A stretch of DNA of 28,303 nt from JABMMZ01 sp044368575 (GTDB lineage Bacteria > Bacteroidota > Bacteroidia > NS11-12g > UBA955). The stretch is from positions 1 to 28,303 of the forward strand of contig JBIPPH010000027.1 of assembly GCA_044368575.1 (NCBI GenBank). Reading direction: 5' to 3'. The position numbers were made by a program, and so were the translations under genes. Shown piece after piece: positions 1-7,828 of this stretch; positions within the stretch are counted from its first letter, which is position 1, and the number at the start of each line of letters is the position of its first letter. The notes under the pieces are model-generated. The model was not told the DNA's origin. It was given only the letters and a program-made list of their open reading frames with translations, and made no database searches.

Positions 1-2347
1 TATAACCAACTGATTCAATCGAATTTAAGAGTTCATTTCTAAATTGCGATTTGATGGACTCATAATTCTGTTTCTGTTCCTCAGACATTTCACAATAAAC
101 AATTTTTTCTGTTTTGTTTGGCAAGTCAGAGGCCACTTGTTCTTTTGTTCGTCTTAATATGAATGGTTTTACAATGGCTCTTAAATATTGGGTTTCTTCT
201 GCGTTTTTATCTTTTTCTATGCTGCTTACAAACTTTCTGCTAAAGAAATTGAAATTACCTAAAATGCCAGGATTTAGAAAGTGAATTTGACTCCATAAAT
301 CTGTTATTGAATTTTCTACTGGAGTGCCTGTCATCACAATTTTATGTTGTGCTTGCAATTGATTGATGCAAATAGCCGTTTGAGAAGCAGGGTTCTTGAT
401 GGCTTGAGATTCATCTAACACAATCGTATCAAATTGCATTTGACTGAATTGGTCAATATCGTTTCTTATAGTGCCATAGCTGCTGACAATTACATCGTAT
501 TGTTGGTATACATCTATTAAGTGTTTGTTGCGATTAAAGCCAGAATGAACATATACATTTAGGTCCGCAAATTTTTTAGCTTCACTTACCCAATTGTATA
601 TGAGAGAAGTCGGTACAACTACTAAATGTCCTTTGTGTTGATAGTTTTTGATTGGCAACTCTGATTGGTTCTCAAACAAAGCTAACTGATGCGCAGATTC
701 AAAGTGGTTCTCGTTATTTGAGGTGTCTTCAATGTTGAATTGGTTTTCAATTCTAGATTGTAAATAAGCAATGACTTGCAAGGTTTTGCCAAGTCCCATA
801 TCATCAGCCAAACAAGCCCCAAAACCTTGTTCTTGCATAAATCGAAGCCAATGGTAGCCAGTTAATTGATAAGGTCTAAGTTGAGCTTTTAAGCCTTTGG
901 GTAAAGGGTAATGAGTGGCATCGGAAAATACAGGAATGTCCTTTTGGCCAATGGATTGTTGTTCAGCCAATAAATTTTGTAAAAGTCCAAAATGGTGTTT
1001 TTTAAATCTAAGTCCATCAGATCTATGGTCTGAAAAATCAAATAGACCTCCATACTTTGTGAACCATTCTTCAGGAATGATGGCAATACTTTTATCAGGC
1101 AATTCAAATTCTCTTCGACCATTTAAAATATGTTGCTTGAGCTGAATAAATGGAATAGCAAAGGGCCCAAATTGCACAATAGCTTCTAGATCAAACCAGT
1201 CTTTATTTTTCGACATCTTGAACTGAATAGAGTGGTTGCCAATATGGTAGGGTTTTTCAAGAAGAGACTGATCAATAACAACTCCTTGGACTTTTAATTG
1301 TGGAAGTTGTTCATGTAAAATTTGCAATATAGTAGATTGGGACAAAGCAGAAATAAACAAGTTGCCTTGTTCAGCTTTTAATCCCATTGTAAGCAAATTT
1401 TCAACGATGCTTTCTTCCCATTTTTTAGATCGTTTTACCCTGTGAAATATGTATTTGTCTTGTTGTTTTTCGAGCGAAACTGATACCATTTTTTTGGAAT
1501 GGTAAGGGAATAAATAAGGCCCATAATTAAAATGAAGACTGAGACCAATGCCATTGGTAATGGGTGTCAGTTTAAGTGTAGGGTGGGCTCTGTATCGCTC
1601 TGATACAATTTCAAAACCTTCTGCGTACACATCGTAATGTTCAATCAAAGGCCTAACGAATTTTTCAAAATACACCGCCTCACTTTGTCTTGGAATGGCA
1701 ATGAATTTTTTGTTTAAGAAGGGTTTGATTTTATTGCCTTCAGTTTCTTTTTTAAAGGTGATGATTTGATTGCCTGTTAATAACCATGCAGGTTCTTGGA
1801 TAATTAATTCACTGTTGTTTTGACTGAATCGAATGCTGTTTTCTCCAAGTTTTATTGTAGCAAAATAATGTGTGGCTTGTTCGTTTCTTCTAAAATGAAA
1901 AAGAATAGAGGCTTTGTCTTTAGCTATGAAAAGTCTTGTGTGGGTTAGGTTTTTGTCTTTTGCAAGATACAAGGGTTGTTCGCCAATGTCTTCTAAAACA
2001 TTGAGCAGTCGTTGTTCTATGTATGGCCTTATCTTTTGATGAAGTTCAGGTGAATAATATTTGTTGAAGAAGTCACTGCTTCTTACAGCTTTCTTTTGAG
2101 GGAAGAATTTTTTAATTAAGGTTTCTGGTTCCGTTTCATCCAAGTGTTTGAGCGCTTGAATATGTTGCGGACTGGCATTAAAATCTTTAGCGGTTGTTTG
2201 ATGCAATGTCTGACAAACCAAACTGTATTGTCCGTTGCCCATGAGTTGAACTGCCACAAGGTCGAGCATATACCCCAATTGTGGGTGGAGATAAATGCTG
2301 TAAACAATATCAAATGGAAGTTTTGTATTAACCCTAATGTTGGCCAT
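1..2347 (-). CDS. SNF2-family DEAD/DEAH-box helicase, N-terminal part (C-terminus beyond window)
   Basis: Reading the minus strand from the ATG at 2347-2345 gives an open frame of about 782 codons that runs off the window start. After about 450 residues of family-variable N-terminus comes an SNF2 ATPase core: Walker A DDMGLGKT at residues 515-522, the DESQ box at 645-648, then MTGTPVEN (motif III) and a downstream LRRTK segment. The second RecA-like lobe with motifs V and VI lies beyond base 1, so the protein is cut by the window, not broken. The family uses ATP hydrolysis to translocate on duplex DNA and remodel protein-DNA complexes; the role of this bacterial member is not evident from context. 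It is transcribed divergently from the aldehyde dehydrogenase operon, with its own -7 box TACCTTTG at 2378-2371. Family identity is seen in the motifs; cellular role is unknown. Confidence 0.93.
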   Translation of the reverse strand, partial: MANIRVNTKLPFDIVYSIYLHPQLGYMLDLVAVQLMGNGQYSLVCQTLHQTTAKDFNASPQHIQALKHLDETEPETLIKKFFPQKKAVRSSDFFNKYYSPELHQKIRPYIEQRLLNVLEDIGEQPLYLAKDKNLTHTRLFIAKDKASILFHFRRNEQATHYFATIKLGENSIRFSQNNSELIIQEPAWLLTGNQIITFKKETEGNKIKPFLNKKFIAIPRQSEAVYFEKFVRPLIEHYDVYAEGFEIVSERYRAHPTLKLTPITNGIGLSLHFNYGPYLFPYHSKKMVSVSLEKQQDKYIFHRVKRSKKWEESIVENLLTMGLKAEQGNLFISALSQSTILQILHEQLPQLKVQGVVIDQSLLEKPYHIGNHSIQFKMSKNKDWFDLEAIVQFGPFAIPFIQLKQHILNGRREFELPDKSIAIIPEEWFTKYGGLFDFSDHRSDGLRFKKHHFGLLQNLLAEQQSIGQKDIPVFSDATHYPLPKGLKAQLRPYQLTGYHWLRFMQEQGFGACLADDMGLGKTLQVIAYLQSRIENQFNIEDTSNNENHFESAHQLALFENQSELPIKNYQHKGHLVVVPTSLIYNWVSEAKKFADLNVYVHSGFNRNKHLIDVYQQYDVIVSSYGTIRNDIDQFSQMQFDTIVLDESQAIKNPASQTAICINQLQAQHKIVMTGTPVENSITDLWSQIHFLNPGILGNFNFFSRKFVSSIEKDKNAEETQYLRAIVKPFILRRTKEQVASDLPNKTEKIVYCEMSEEQKQNYESIKSQFRNELLNSIESVGY

Positions 2348-2370
2348 TGTTATTCGGACACAATAACTTT

Positions 2371-2403
2371 CAAAGGTAGGTCATAATCTAGGTACCATAC
2401 AAA
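2371..2403 (-). promoter_or_regulatory. Promoter of the SNF2 helicase gene
   Basis: On the minus strand, TTTG (plus CAAA, 2400-2403) lies 20-21 bases upstream of TACCTTTG (plus CAAAGGTA, 2371-2378). This matches the Bacteroidota housekeeping layout of a TTTG -33 element and a TAnnTTTG -7 element. The start codon at 2347 is 23 bases beyond the -7 box. Confidence 0.6.
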
Positions 2404-2425
2404 TCAAATTTCAAGTATTTTATAC

Positions 2426-2456
2426 TTGGTCTATACTGCGTTTAATCCGATATTTG
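2426..2456 (+). promoter_or_regulatory. Promoter of the aldehyde dehydrogenase operon
   Basis: TTG at 2426-2428 and GATATTTG at 2449-2456 (one mismatch to TAnnTTTG) are separated by 20 bases. The ATG at 2469 is 12 bases past the -7 box, implying a leader of only a few nucleotides. The hexamer TATACT occurs twice here, one helical turn apart (2421 and 2432). Confidence 0.5.
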
Positions 2457-2468
2457 TAGGGTAATACT

Positions 2469-3908
2469 ATGCAAACCATTTTAAATTATATCGATGGCGA
2501 TTTGATGGCTCCAATAGGGTTAAAGTATTTGGATAATTTCAATCCAGCCACAGGCTCTGTGTATGCTCAAATTCCAGACAGCGATGATCAAGACGTTCAA
2601 AAAGCTTATGAAAGTGCAGCGCAAGCTTTTCCTAAGTGGCGCTTAAGTTCATTAGAAGAACGCTTTAAGTTGTTAAATGCGATTGCAGAACAAATTGATC
2701 TTCATAATGAAGCTTTAGCCAAAGCGGAAAGTATAGACCAAGGTAAGCCTTTTTGGTTGGCTAAAAACGAGATGACTCGAGCTGCTCAGAATTTTAGATT
2801 CTTTGCCACTGCTGCTATGCAATTTGCATCAGAAAGTCACTCAATGGAAGGGCTTGCTATCAACTATACCCTCAGGCAACCCATTGGCGTTGTTGGATGC
2901 ATAAGCCCTTGGAATTTGCCATTGTATTTGTTTACATGGAAGATTGCCCCTGCATTAGCGGCTGGTAATTGCGTAGTCGCTAAGCCTAGTGAAATTACGC
3001 CAATGACAGCCTTCCTATTGGCAGAAATCTGTCAAAAAGTTGGCTTGCCAAAAGGGGTTTTAAATATTGTTCATGGACTAGGACCAAAAGTGGGGAATGC
3101 ATTGGTTGCTCATCCCAATATCAAAGCCATATCATTCACTGGTGGAACCGCTACAGGTAAGCACATTGCTTCAGTGGCAGCCCCAATGTTTAAGAAACTC
3201 AGTTTGGAATTAGGCGGTAAAAATCCCAATATCATTTTTGCTGATTGTGATTTTGATAAAGCGCTTGCAACCACTGTTCAAACCTCTTTTTTAAACCAAG
3301 GTGAAATTTGTTTATGTGGTTCTAGAATTTTAGTTGAAAGACCAATTTATGAAAAGTTTAAAACGGCTTTGTTAGCAGAAGTGTCAAAATTAAAAGTGGG
3401 CGATCCATTGCAAGCTGACACTAAAGTTGGCGCTATTGCCAGTAAAGCACATTTTGATAAAGTCTTGTCTTATATTGCATTGGCTCAATCAGAAGGTGGT
3501 AAGATCATACAAGGTGGTGGACCAGTCCAGCTTGAAGGCGATCAGGCTAATGGTTGGTATATTGCCCCAACAATCATTGAAGGATTGGCTTACAATTGCC
3601 GTTGCAATACAGAAGAAATTTTTGGACCTGTTGTGAGTATCATGCCATTTGATACAGATCAAGAAGCACTTGATATGGCTAATTGTACCGAATATGGTTT
3701 AGCCTGCAGTATCTGGACTCAAAACTTGACCCGAGCGCACAACGTTGCTGCTGCTATTCAAAGTGGAATTGTTTGGATCAATTGCTGGTTGTTAAGAGAT
3801 TTAAGAACTCCTTTTGGTGGTGTTAAAAATAGTGGAGTTGGAAGAGAAGGTGGTTGGGAAGCCATGCGCTTTTTTACTGAACCTAAAAACGTTTGCGTCA
3901 AACTTTAA
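2469..3908 (+). CDS. NAD-dependent aldehyde dehydrogenase, 2-aminomuconate / 2-hydroxymuconate semialdehyde type
   Basis: A full-length ALDH of 479 residues that oxidises an aldehyde to the acid with NAD(P). The PWNLP motif is at 147-151, the cofactor-loop segment FTGGTATG at 223-230, the general-base Glu in LELGG at 247, and the catalytic Cys281 in NQGEICLC. The surrounding NQGEICLC and the C-terminal VNCW-like segment (here INCWLLRDL, followed by PFGG) are what I recall from ALDH8A1 and DmpC-type enzymes, which act on semialdehydes in the kynurenine and meta-cleavage pathways. No other gene of those pathways is in the window, so the substrate is inferred from motif similarity only. It is first in an operon; its stop overlaps the start of the MeaB gene by one base (TAATG), which suggests translational coupling. 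Confidence 0.9.
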   Translation: MQTILNYIDGDLMAPIGLKYLDNFNPATGSVYAQIPDSDDQDVQKAYESAAQAFPKWRLSSLEERFKLLNAIAEQIDLHNEALAKAESIDQGKPFWLAKNEMTRAAQNFRFFATAAMQFASESHSMEGLAINYTLRQPIGVVGCISPWNLPLYLFTWKIAPALAAGNCVVAKPSEITPMTAFLLAEICQKVGLPKGVLNIVHGLGPKVGNALVAHPNIKAISFTGGTATGKHIASVAAPMFKKLSLELGGKNPNIIFADCDFDKALATTVQTSFLNQGEICLCGSRILVERPIYEKFKTALLAEVSKLKVGDPLQADTKVGAIASKAHFDKVLSYIALAQSEGGKIIQGGGPVQLEGDQANGWYIAPTIIEGLAYNCRCNTEEIFGPVVSIMPFDTDQEALDMANCTEYGLACSIWTQNLTRAHNVAAAIQSGIVWINCWLLRDLRTPFGGVKNSGVGREGGWEAMRFFTEPKNVCVKL

Positions 3909-4813
3909 TGGCTGAAGAGCAATACATAGAGGCATTATCAAGGAATGATCACAAAGTCATTGCCAAGGCACTTACTTGGGTGGAAAATGATTATCCTGAA
4001 GCTAAGGCCCTTTTAGAAGCTTTGCCGTTTAACCGGTCTGTGCCGGTAATAGGCTTAACTGGTCCTCCTGGGGCTGGTAAAAGCAGCTTAGTCAATGCCC
4101 TAATCGGACATTTGTTAAGCTTGAATAAAAAAATCGCTGTGCTTGCCGTTGATCCTACTTCACCCTTCAATTTTGGCGCGCTTTTAGGCGATAGAATTCG
4201 CATGTCTGAACACTTCAATAACCCCAATGTCTTTATAAGATCAGTAGCTACAAGAGGTAGTTTAGGTGGATTGTCTGCCAAGATGATTGAAATGACAGAC
4301 ATCATGAAGCATGCCGGGTTTGATGTGGTCATAATTGAAACCGTTGGTGTAGGACAAAGTGAAGTGGAAATATCAGGGTTGGCAGATACCAGTGTGGTTG
4401 TTTTAGTGCCTGAAGCTGGAGATGAAGTTCAAACCCTTAAAAGTGGCTTAATGGAAATTGCCAATGTCTTTGTGGTGAATAAATCTGATAGGGCAGGTGC
4501 AGATGTGTTTGTTAAAAATTTAATGGCCCTAGTGCATCAAAAAGCAAGTGATTGGGAAATTCCCGTGGTTAAGACAGTGGCCAGTCAAAATCAAGGTATT
4601 GCTGAACTTTGGGAAGCAGTTTTAGCTCATCACGCCCGCGTTAAACAACCTGAGAAAGCGCCTTATTTGATGCTTGAAAAAGCACTGCAATTAATAGCCC
4701 AACATCATATGAATACCATTAACAAACAATTATTAATGGTTGATTTATCTGAGGCTGCAAACAAAACGGGCTTTAATCTGTATCAATATCTAAATACAAA
4801 CTATTTCAAATAA
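3908..4813 (+). CDS. meaB: MeaB/ArgK-family P-loop GTPase
   Basis: 301 residues from the ATG that overlaps the preceding stop; a longer reading from a TTG at 3893 would sit inside the upstream gene and is rejected. The G-domain is clear: Walker A GPPGAGKS at 52-59, VDPTSPF at 81-87, the ETVGVGQ switch at 144-150 and NKSD at 191-194, with the family-specific IRSVATRGSLGG at 110-121. MeaB proteins are GTP-dependent chaperones that load and protect the B12 cofactor of methylmalonyl-CoA mutase or related acyl-CoA mutases. No mutase gene is present here, which is common when meaB is separated from its client. Second gene of a three-gene operon; one base separates its stop from the next ATG. Length is slightly short against the usual 310-330 residues, mostly in the C-terminal dimerisation arm. 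Confidence 0.92.
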   Translation: MAEEQYIEALSRNDHKVIAKALTWVENDYPEAKALLEALPFNRSVPVIGLTGPPGAGKSSLVNALIGHLLSLNKKIAVLAVDPTSPFNFGALLGDRIRMSEHFNNPNVFIRSVATRGSLGGLSAKMIEMTDIMKHAGFDVVIIETVGVGQSEVEISGLADTSVVVLVPEAGDEVQTLKSGLMEIANVFVVNKSDRAGADVFVKNLMALVHQKASDWEIPVVKTVASQNQGIAELWEAVLAHHARVKQPEKAPYLMLEKALQLIAQHHMNTINKQLLMVDLSEAANKTGFNLYQYLNTNYFK

Positions 4814-4814
4814 C

Positions 4815-5390
4815 ATGATTGCCATCATCAGTGGTTCTTCAAGACCCAATAACAATACATACAAAGTGGCCAATGCTATGGCCAAATTGATACAACAACA
4901 CCATAATGTAAAGGCCAATGTTATTGATTTTAAAGACTATGACTTGCCGTTTTTTAACCAGGGCATGATGCAATCTGCTCATTTGTCTGCCTTTCAATCA
5001 CATTTGTATGAACAATGTGCTAATGCCAAATTAATCATCGTGATCAGTCCTGAATACAATTGGTTTCCAAGTGCTGAATTGTTTCAAATGGTTAATGTGT
5101 TTGGCTCAGGTCAATACATTGATATGTGGAAGGGCAAAGTGTTTGCTATGTGCGGTGTGTCATCGGGAAGAGGTGGTAGATTACCTGCCGTTTACTTAAT
5201 GGAATTGTACAACAAAATTATACATGTGTTAAATGCTCAAAGTATAGTGAGCCCTAAATTGTTAGAGTGTCCGGTTGTTGATCAAGGGTTCTCAGAAGAC
5301 GCTAGTCTATTGTCGCCCTCAGATCTTGAAAAAGCTATGTTGAGCTTTATTCAATACAATTGGCATTTAGCTCAAACCTTCGGGGTATAA
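4815..5390 (+). CDS. NADPH-dependent FMN reductase family flavoprotein
   Basis: 191 residues with a flavodoxin-like fold. The N-terminal strand and phosphate-binding loop ISGSSRPNNNTYKVA occupies residues 4-18, and the family motif SPEYNW is at 78-83, where the loop contacts the isoalloxazine ring. A GVSSGRGG segment follows in the middle of the protein. Members (ArsH/YieF/SsuE-like) reduce FMN, quinones or other small acceptors with NAD(P)H; the acceptor here cannot be told. It starts one base after the meaB stop and closes the operon. No terminator is seen behind it; the TPP riboswitch of the next gene begins 45 bases downstream. Confidence 0.85.
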   Translation: MIAIISGSSRPNNNTYKVANAMAKLIQQHHNVKANVIDFKDYDLPFFNQGMMQSAHLSAFQSHLYEQCANAKLIIVISPEYNWFPSAELFQMVNVFGSGQYIDMWKGKVFAMCGVSSGRGGRLPAVYLMELYNKIIHVLNAQSIVSPKLLECPVVDQGFSEDASLLSPSDLEKAMLSFIQYNWHLAQTFGV

Positions 5391-5422
5391 AAATTACTTT
5401 TTTAAAATTGCATTCTTAATAG

Positions 5423-5430
5423 TAAACTTG
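5423..5430 (+). promoter_or_regulatory. -7 box upstream of the TPP riboswitch
   Basis: TAAACTTG differs from TAnnTTTG at one base and ends six bases before the 5' side of riboswitch helix P1, so the predicted transcript start coincides with the start of the aptamer. No good -33 element at the usual spacing was seen. Confidence 0.4.
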
Positions 5431-5435
5431 CATCT

Positions 5436-5515
5436 GTTTTGGGGTGCATGAGCAATCATTGCTGAGATTATACCCATAAGACTCGGATAAGCGTAATAGC
5501 TGCGACGAGAAAAAC
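5436..5515 (+). promoter_or_regulatory. TPP (thiamine pyrophosphate) riboswitch aptamer
   Basis: All landmarks of the TPP aptamer are present in order. P1 pairs GTTTT (5436-5440) with AAAAC (5511-5515). P2 pairs GGGGT (5441-5445) with ACCC (5472-5475). A short P3 (GCA...TGC) is followed by the invariant CTGAGA at 5462-5467. P4 pairs CTCG (5482-5485) with CGAG (5505-5508), and P5 pairs AGC with GCT around the GTAATA loop. GCGA joins P5 back to P4. The P4 and P5 pairs differ from the common CCT/AGG and CTGG/CCAG sequences but keep the pairing, which supports a real RNA fold. About 48 bases lie between the aptamer and the ATG at 5564; no obvious U-tracted terminator is there, so control is more likely at translation initiation. 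Confidence 0.88.
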
Positions 5516-5563
5516 TTATACCAATGCCTTTGGCTTGTAGCATCCAAAACAATTTTATTGTCT

Positions 5564-7795
5564 ATGAAACAAGTCATTTTAACCTCCTTTATGAGTGTAT
5601 TGGCATTTGTAAATGCGCAAGAAACACCTCAATCTTTTCCAGACAGCTCCAATGTTACCAATAAGCAAAGCTTTGTGCTTAAGGGTGTCCAGGCAAGCGA
5701 AAAATCAGGCTTTACCTTCAGTCAATTGTCTGCAGCAGCGCTCAAACAAAACAATTTTGGACAAGATTTTACCTATCTGATCGGCAATACCCCTTCAGCA
5801 GTGACTACCTCTGATGCCGGTGCAGGCATAGGATATACAGGTATTAGAATAAGAGGGAGCGATGCCACCAGAATCAATGTGTTGGTGAATGGAATTCCCA
5901 TTAACGACGCCGAAAGCCATGGCGTTTATTGGGTCAATATGCCTGACTTAGCCTCATCAACCAATCAAGTTCAAATTCAAAGAGGGGTTGGAACCTCTAC
6001 CATAGGCAATGGCGCATTTGGGGCCAATATTAATGCTCAAAACACTTTGTTAAATCCTAAAGCCAATGCCAGTATCCAACAATCAATAGGTTCCTATGGA
6101 ACTAGTAAAAGTACATTTATGTTTGGAACAGGTTTAATCAATCGTTTTAATTTTGGTGCAAGGTTGTCGAATATTGTTAGCGATGGTTACATAGATAGAG
6201 CCAGCAGTAAATTACAATCCTATCAACTCAATGCCAATTATAAAAGTAAGACGTTTGATGTACAAGCTGTCGCTTTTGGAGGCAAAGAAACCACATACCA
6301 ATCATGGTATGGTACGCCAGAAAGTCGTTACAATAATGATACAGCTGCTATGTCTGCCTATGCCTTAAGAAATGGATTGTCTGCCGCTGATAAAACTAAT
6401 TTATTGAATAGTGGCCGAACATATAATTATTACACCTATCCCAATCAAATAGATAATTACAGACAAAATCATTATCAATTACATTGTTTGAAAACCTTTA
6501 ATGCTAAATGGCAATTAAGATCTTCGATTTTCACAACAACTGGCAAAGGCTATTTTGAAGAGTATAAGGCGCAGGCGCCATTCGCTAGTTATGGCATAAA
6601 TGATTTAGTGTTTGGGACAGATACCATACGCCAATCCAATTTAGTTCGTCAACGCTGGTTAGATAACATTTATGCTGGTCATTATACCCATTTGGATTAC
6701 CACAACAAAGCCTTAAGTGTTGTTTTAGGGAGCAGTTACACCCAGTACCATGGTAAACATTTTGGGCAAGTGGTGTGGTCAGATTTAGCTCAGGCTTTTG
6801 GAAACAAAGATTTTGAATATTACAATGCTAAGAGCCAAAAGAATGATTTGAATTCATTTCTGAAGGTGAACTATGCCTGGCAGCGATTTAAGTTGGATCT
6901 TGATCTCCAATATCGCAGTATCCATTATTGGTCAAAAGGGACTGATAATGAATTGTCTGTTGTAAAATTTGACACCAATTATCGTTTCTTTAATCCTAAA
7001 GTTGGCGCTTCATACACCATAAATGCCAAACAATATGTTTATGCTAGTTATAGTATTGCCAACAGAGAGCCAATTAGAAGTGACTTTGTTGATCATAAAG
7101 GCGCGAATTTACCACAACCTGAAAACCTCAAAGACTTAGAAATAGGGTATGTGTTTAAGCACCGTCAAACCTTGATGCAGTTCAATGTGTACAATATGCA
7201 ATACATTAATCAACTGGTAATAACAGGGGCTTTAAACGATGTTGGCAATGCCCTCAGAACCAATGTGGCTAAAAGTTACAGAAGAGGTATTGAATGGGTG
7301 TTTCAAAAACAATTTAAGCAGAAGTTTGCTATTGATGCTAATTTGAATTTAAGTCAAAATAAAATCCAAAACTTTGAAGATGTTTATTACAATTACGATA
7401 ATTACACCACCATTGTAAACCATTACAAACAATCTGATATTGCCATGTCTCCTAATATGGTGGCCTATTTGGGTTTAACTGATAAACATTTCAAAACGTA
7501 TGAATTTAATGTTCAAATCAAATACGTTGGAAAACAATTCTTAGATAATACATCAACAGACAGTCGTTCTTTAAAAGCTTATCAGACCCTTAATGTTATG
7601 TTGCAAAAAACCATATCAATGAAAAATAATTCGTTAGTACTAAAAGCAGCTGTCAATAACCTGGCCAATGCATTATACGCTAACAATGGTTACACCTATA
7701 AATACATTTATGGTGCACAAACAATAGTGGAGAATTTTTACTATCCTCAAAGCCCAAGATTTTTTAATTTGGGGGTAGAATTCAAATTCCAATAA
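5564..7795 (+). CDS. TonB-dependent outer-membrane receptor, probable thiamin/TPP uptake (OMR1-like)
   Basis: 743 residues from the ATG at 5564, which places a signal peptide (MKQVILTSFMSVLAFVNAQ) right at the N-terminus; an in-frame TTG six bases earlier is less likely. A TonB plug spans roughly residues 52-160, with GIRIRGSDATRINVLVNGIP and the GVGTSTIGNGAFGANI segment. The remaining ~580 residues are an alternating, Tyr/Asn-rich barrel ending in EFKFQ. No carboxypeptidase-regulatory-like N-domain precedes the plug. Such receptors import scarce ligands across the outer membrane using energy from TonB-ExbB-ExbD. The TPP riboswitch directly upstream makes thiamin or a phosphorylated form the likely ligand; TPP-controlled TonB receptors are known in this phylum. 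No thiamin kinase or inner-membrane PnuT gene is next to it. Confidence 0.88.
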   Translation: MKQVILTSFMSVLAFVNAQETPQSFPDSSNVTNKQSFVLKGVQASEKSGFTFSQLSAAALKQNNFGQDFTYLIGNTPSAVTTSDAGAGIGYTGIRIRGSDATRINVLVNGIPINDAESHGVYWVNMPDLASSTNQVQIQRGVGTSTIGNGAFGANINAQNTLLNPKANASIQQSIGSYGTSKSTFMFGTGLINRFNFGARLSNIVSDGYIDRASSKLQSYQLNANYKSKTFDVQAVAFGGKETTYQSWYGTPESRYNNDTAAMSAYALRNGLSAADKTNLLNSGRTYNYYTYPNQIDNYRQNHYQLHCLKTFNAKWQLRSSIFTTTGKGYFEEYKAQAPFASYGINDLVFGTDTIRQSNLVRQRWLDNIYAGHYTHLDYHNKALSVVLGSSYTQYHGKHFGQVVWSDLAQAFGNKDFEYYNAKSQKNDLNSFLKVNYAWQRFKLDLDLQYRSIHYWSKGTDNELSVVKFDTNYRFFNPKVGASYTINAKQYVYASYSIANREPIRSDFVDHKGANLPQPENLKDLEIGYVFKHRQTLMQFNVYNMQYINQLVITGALNDVGNALRTNVAKSYRRGIEWVFQKQFKQKFAIDANLNLSQNKIQNFEDVYYNYDNYTTIVNHYKQSDIAMSPNMVAYLGLTDKHFKTYEFNVQIKYVGKQFLDNTSTDSRSLKAYQTLNVMLQKTISMKNNSLVLKAAVNNLANALYANNGYTYKYIYGAQTIVENFYYPQSPRFFNLGVEFKFQ

Positions 7796-7811
7796 TGCAT
7801 CTTTAAGCTTG

Positions 7812-7819
7812 TATCTTTG
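7812..7819 (+). promoter_or_regulatory. -7 box before the MATE gene
   Basis: TATCTTTG is an exact TAnnTTTG match, 17 bases after the receptor stop codon and nine bases before the preferred TTG start. No TTG -33 element is at standard spacing, so the call rests on the -7 box alone. Confidence 0.4.
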
Positions 7820-7828
7820 TGCTCTATT

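Noticed and set aside
889..2386. Small frames of 65-80 codons at 889-1145 and 2116-2386
   Set aside because: They overlap the long SNF2 helicase frame, which carries clear motifs and explains the region.
2421..2442. Twofold TATACT repeat near the divergent promoters as an operator
   Set aside because: Six-base AT-rich repeats occur by chance at this composition and the first overlaps the -33 element.
3991..4332. 113-codon open frame on the minus strand inside meaB
   Set aside because: It lies opposite conserved GTPase motifs and its product has no recognisable features; a shadow frame.
5391..5435. Terminator for the flavin reductase operon
   Set aside because: The stretch is T- and A-rich but has no hairpin; transcription may run into the riboswitch.
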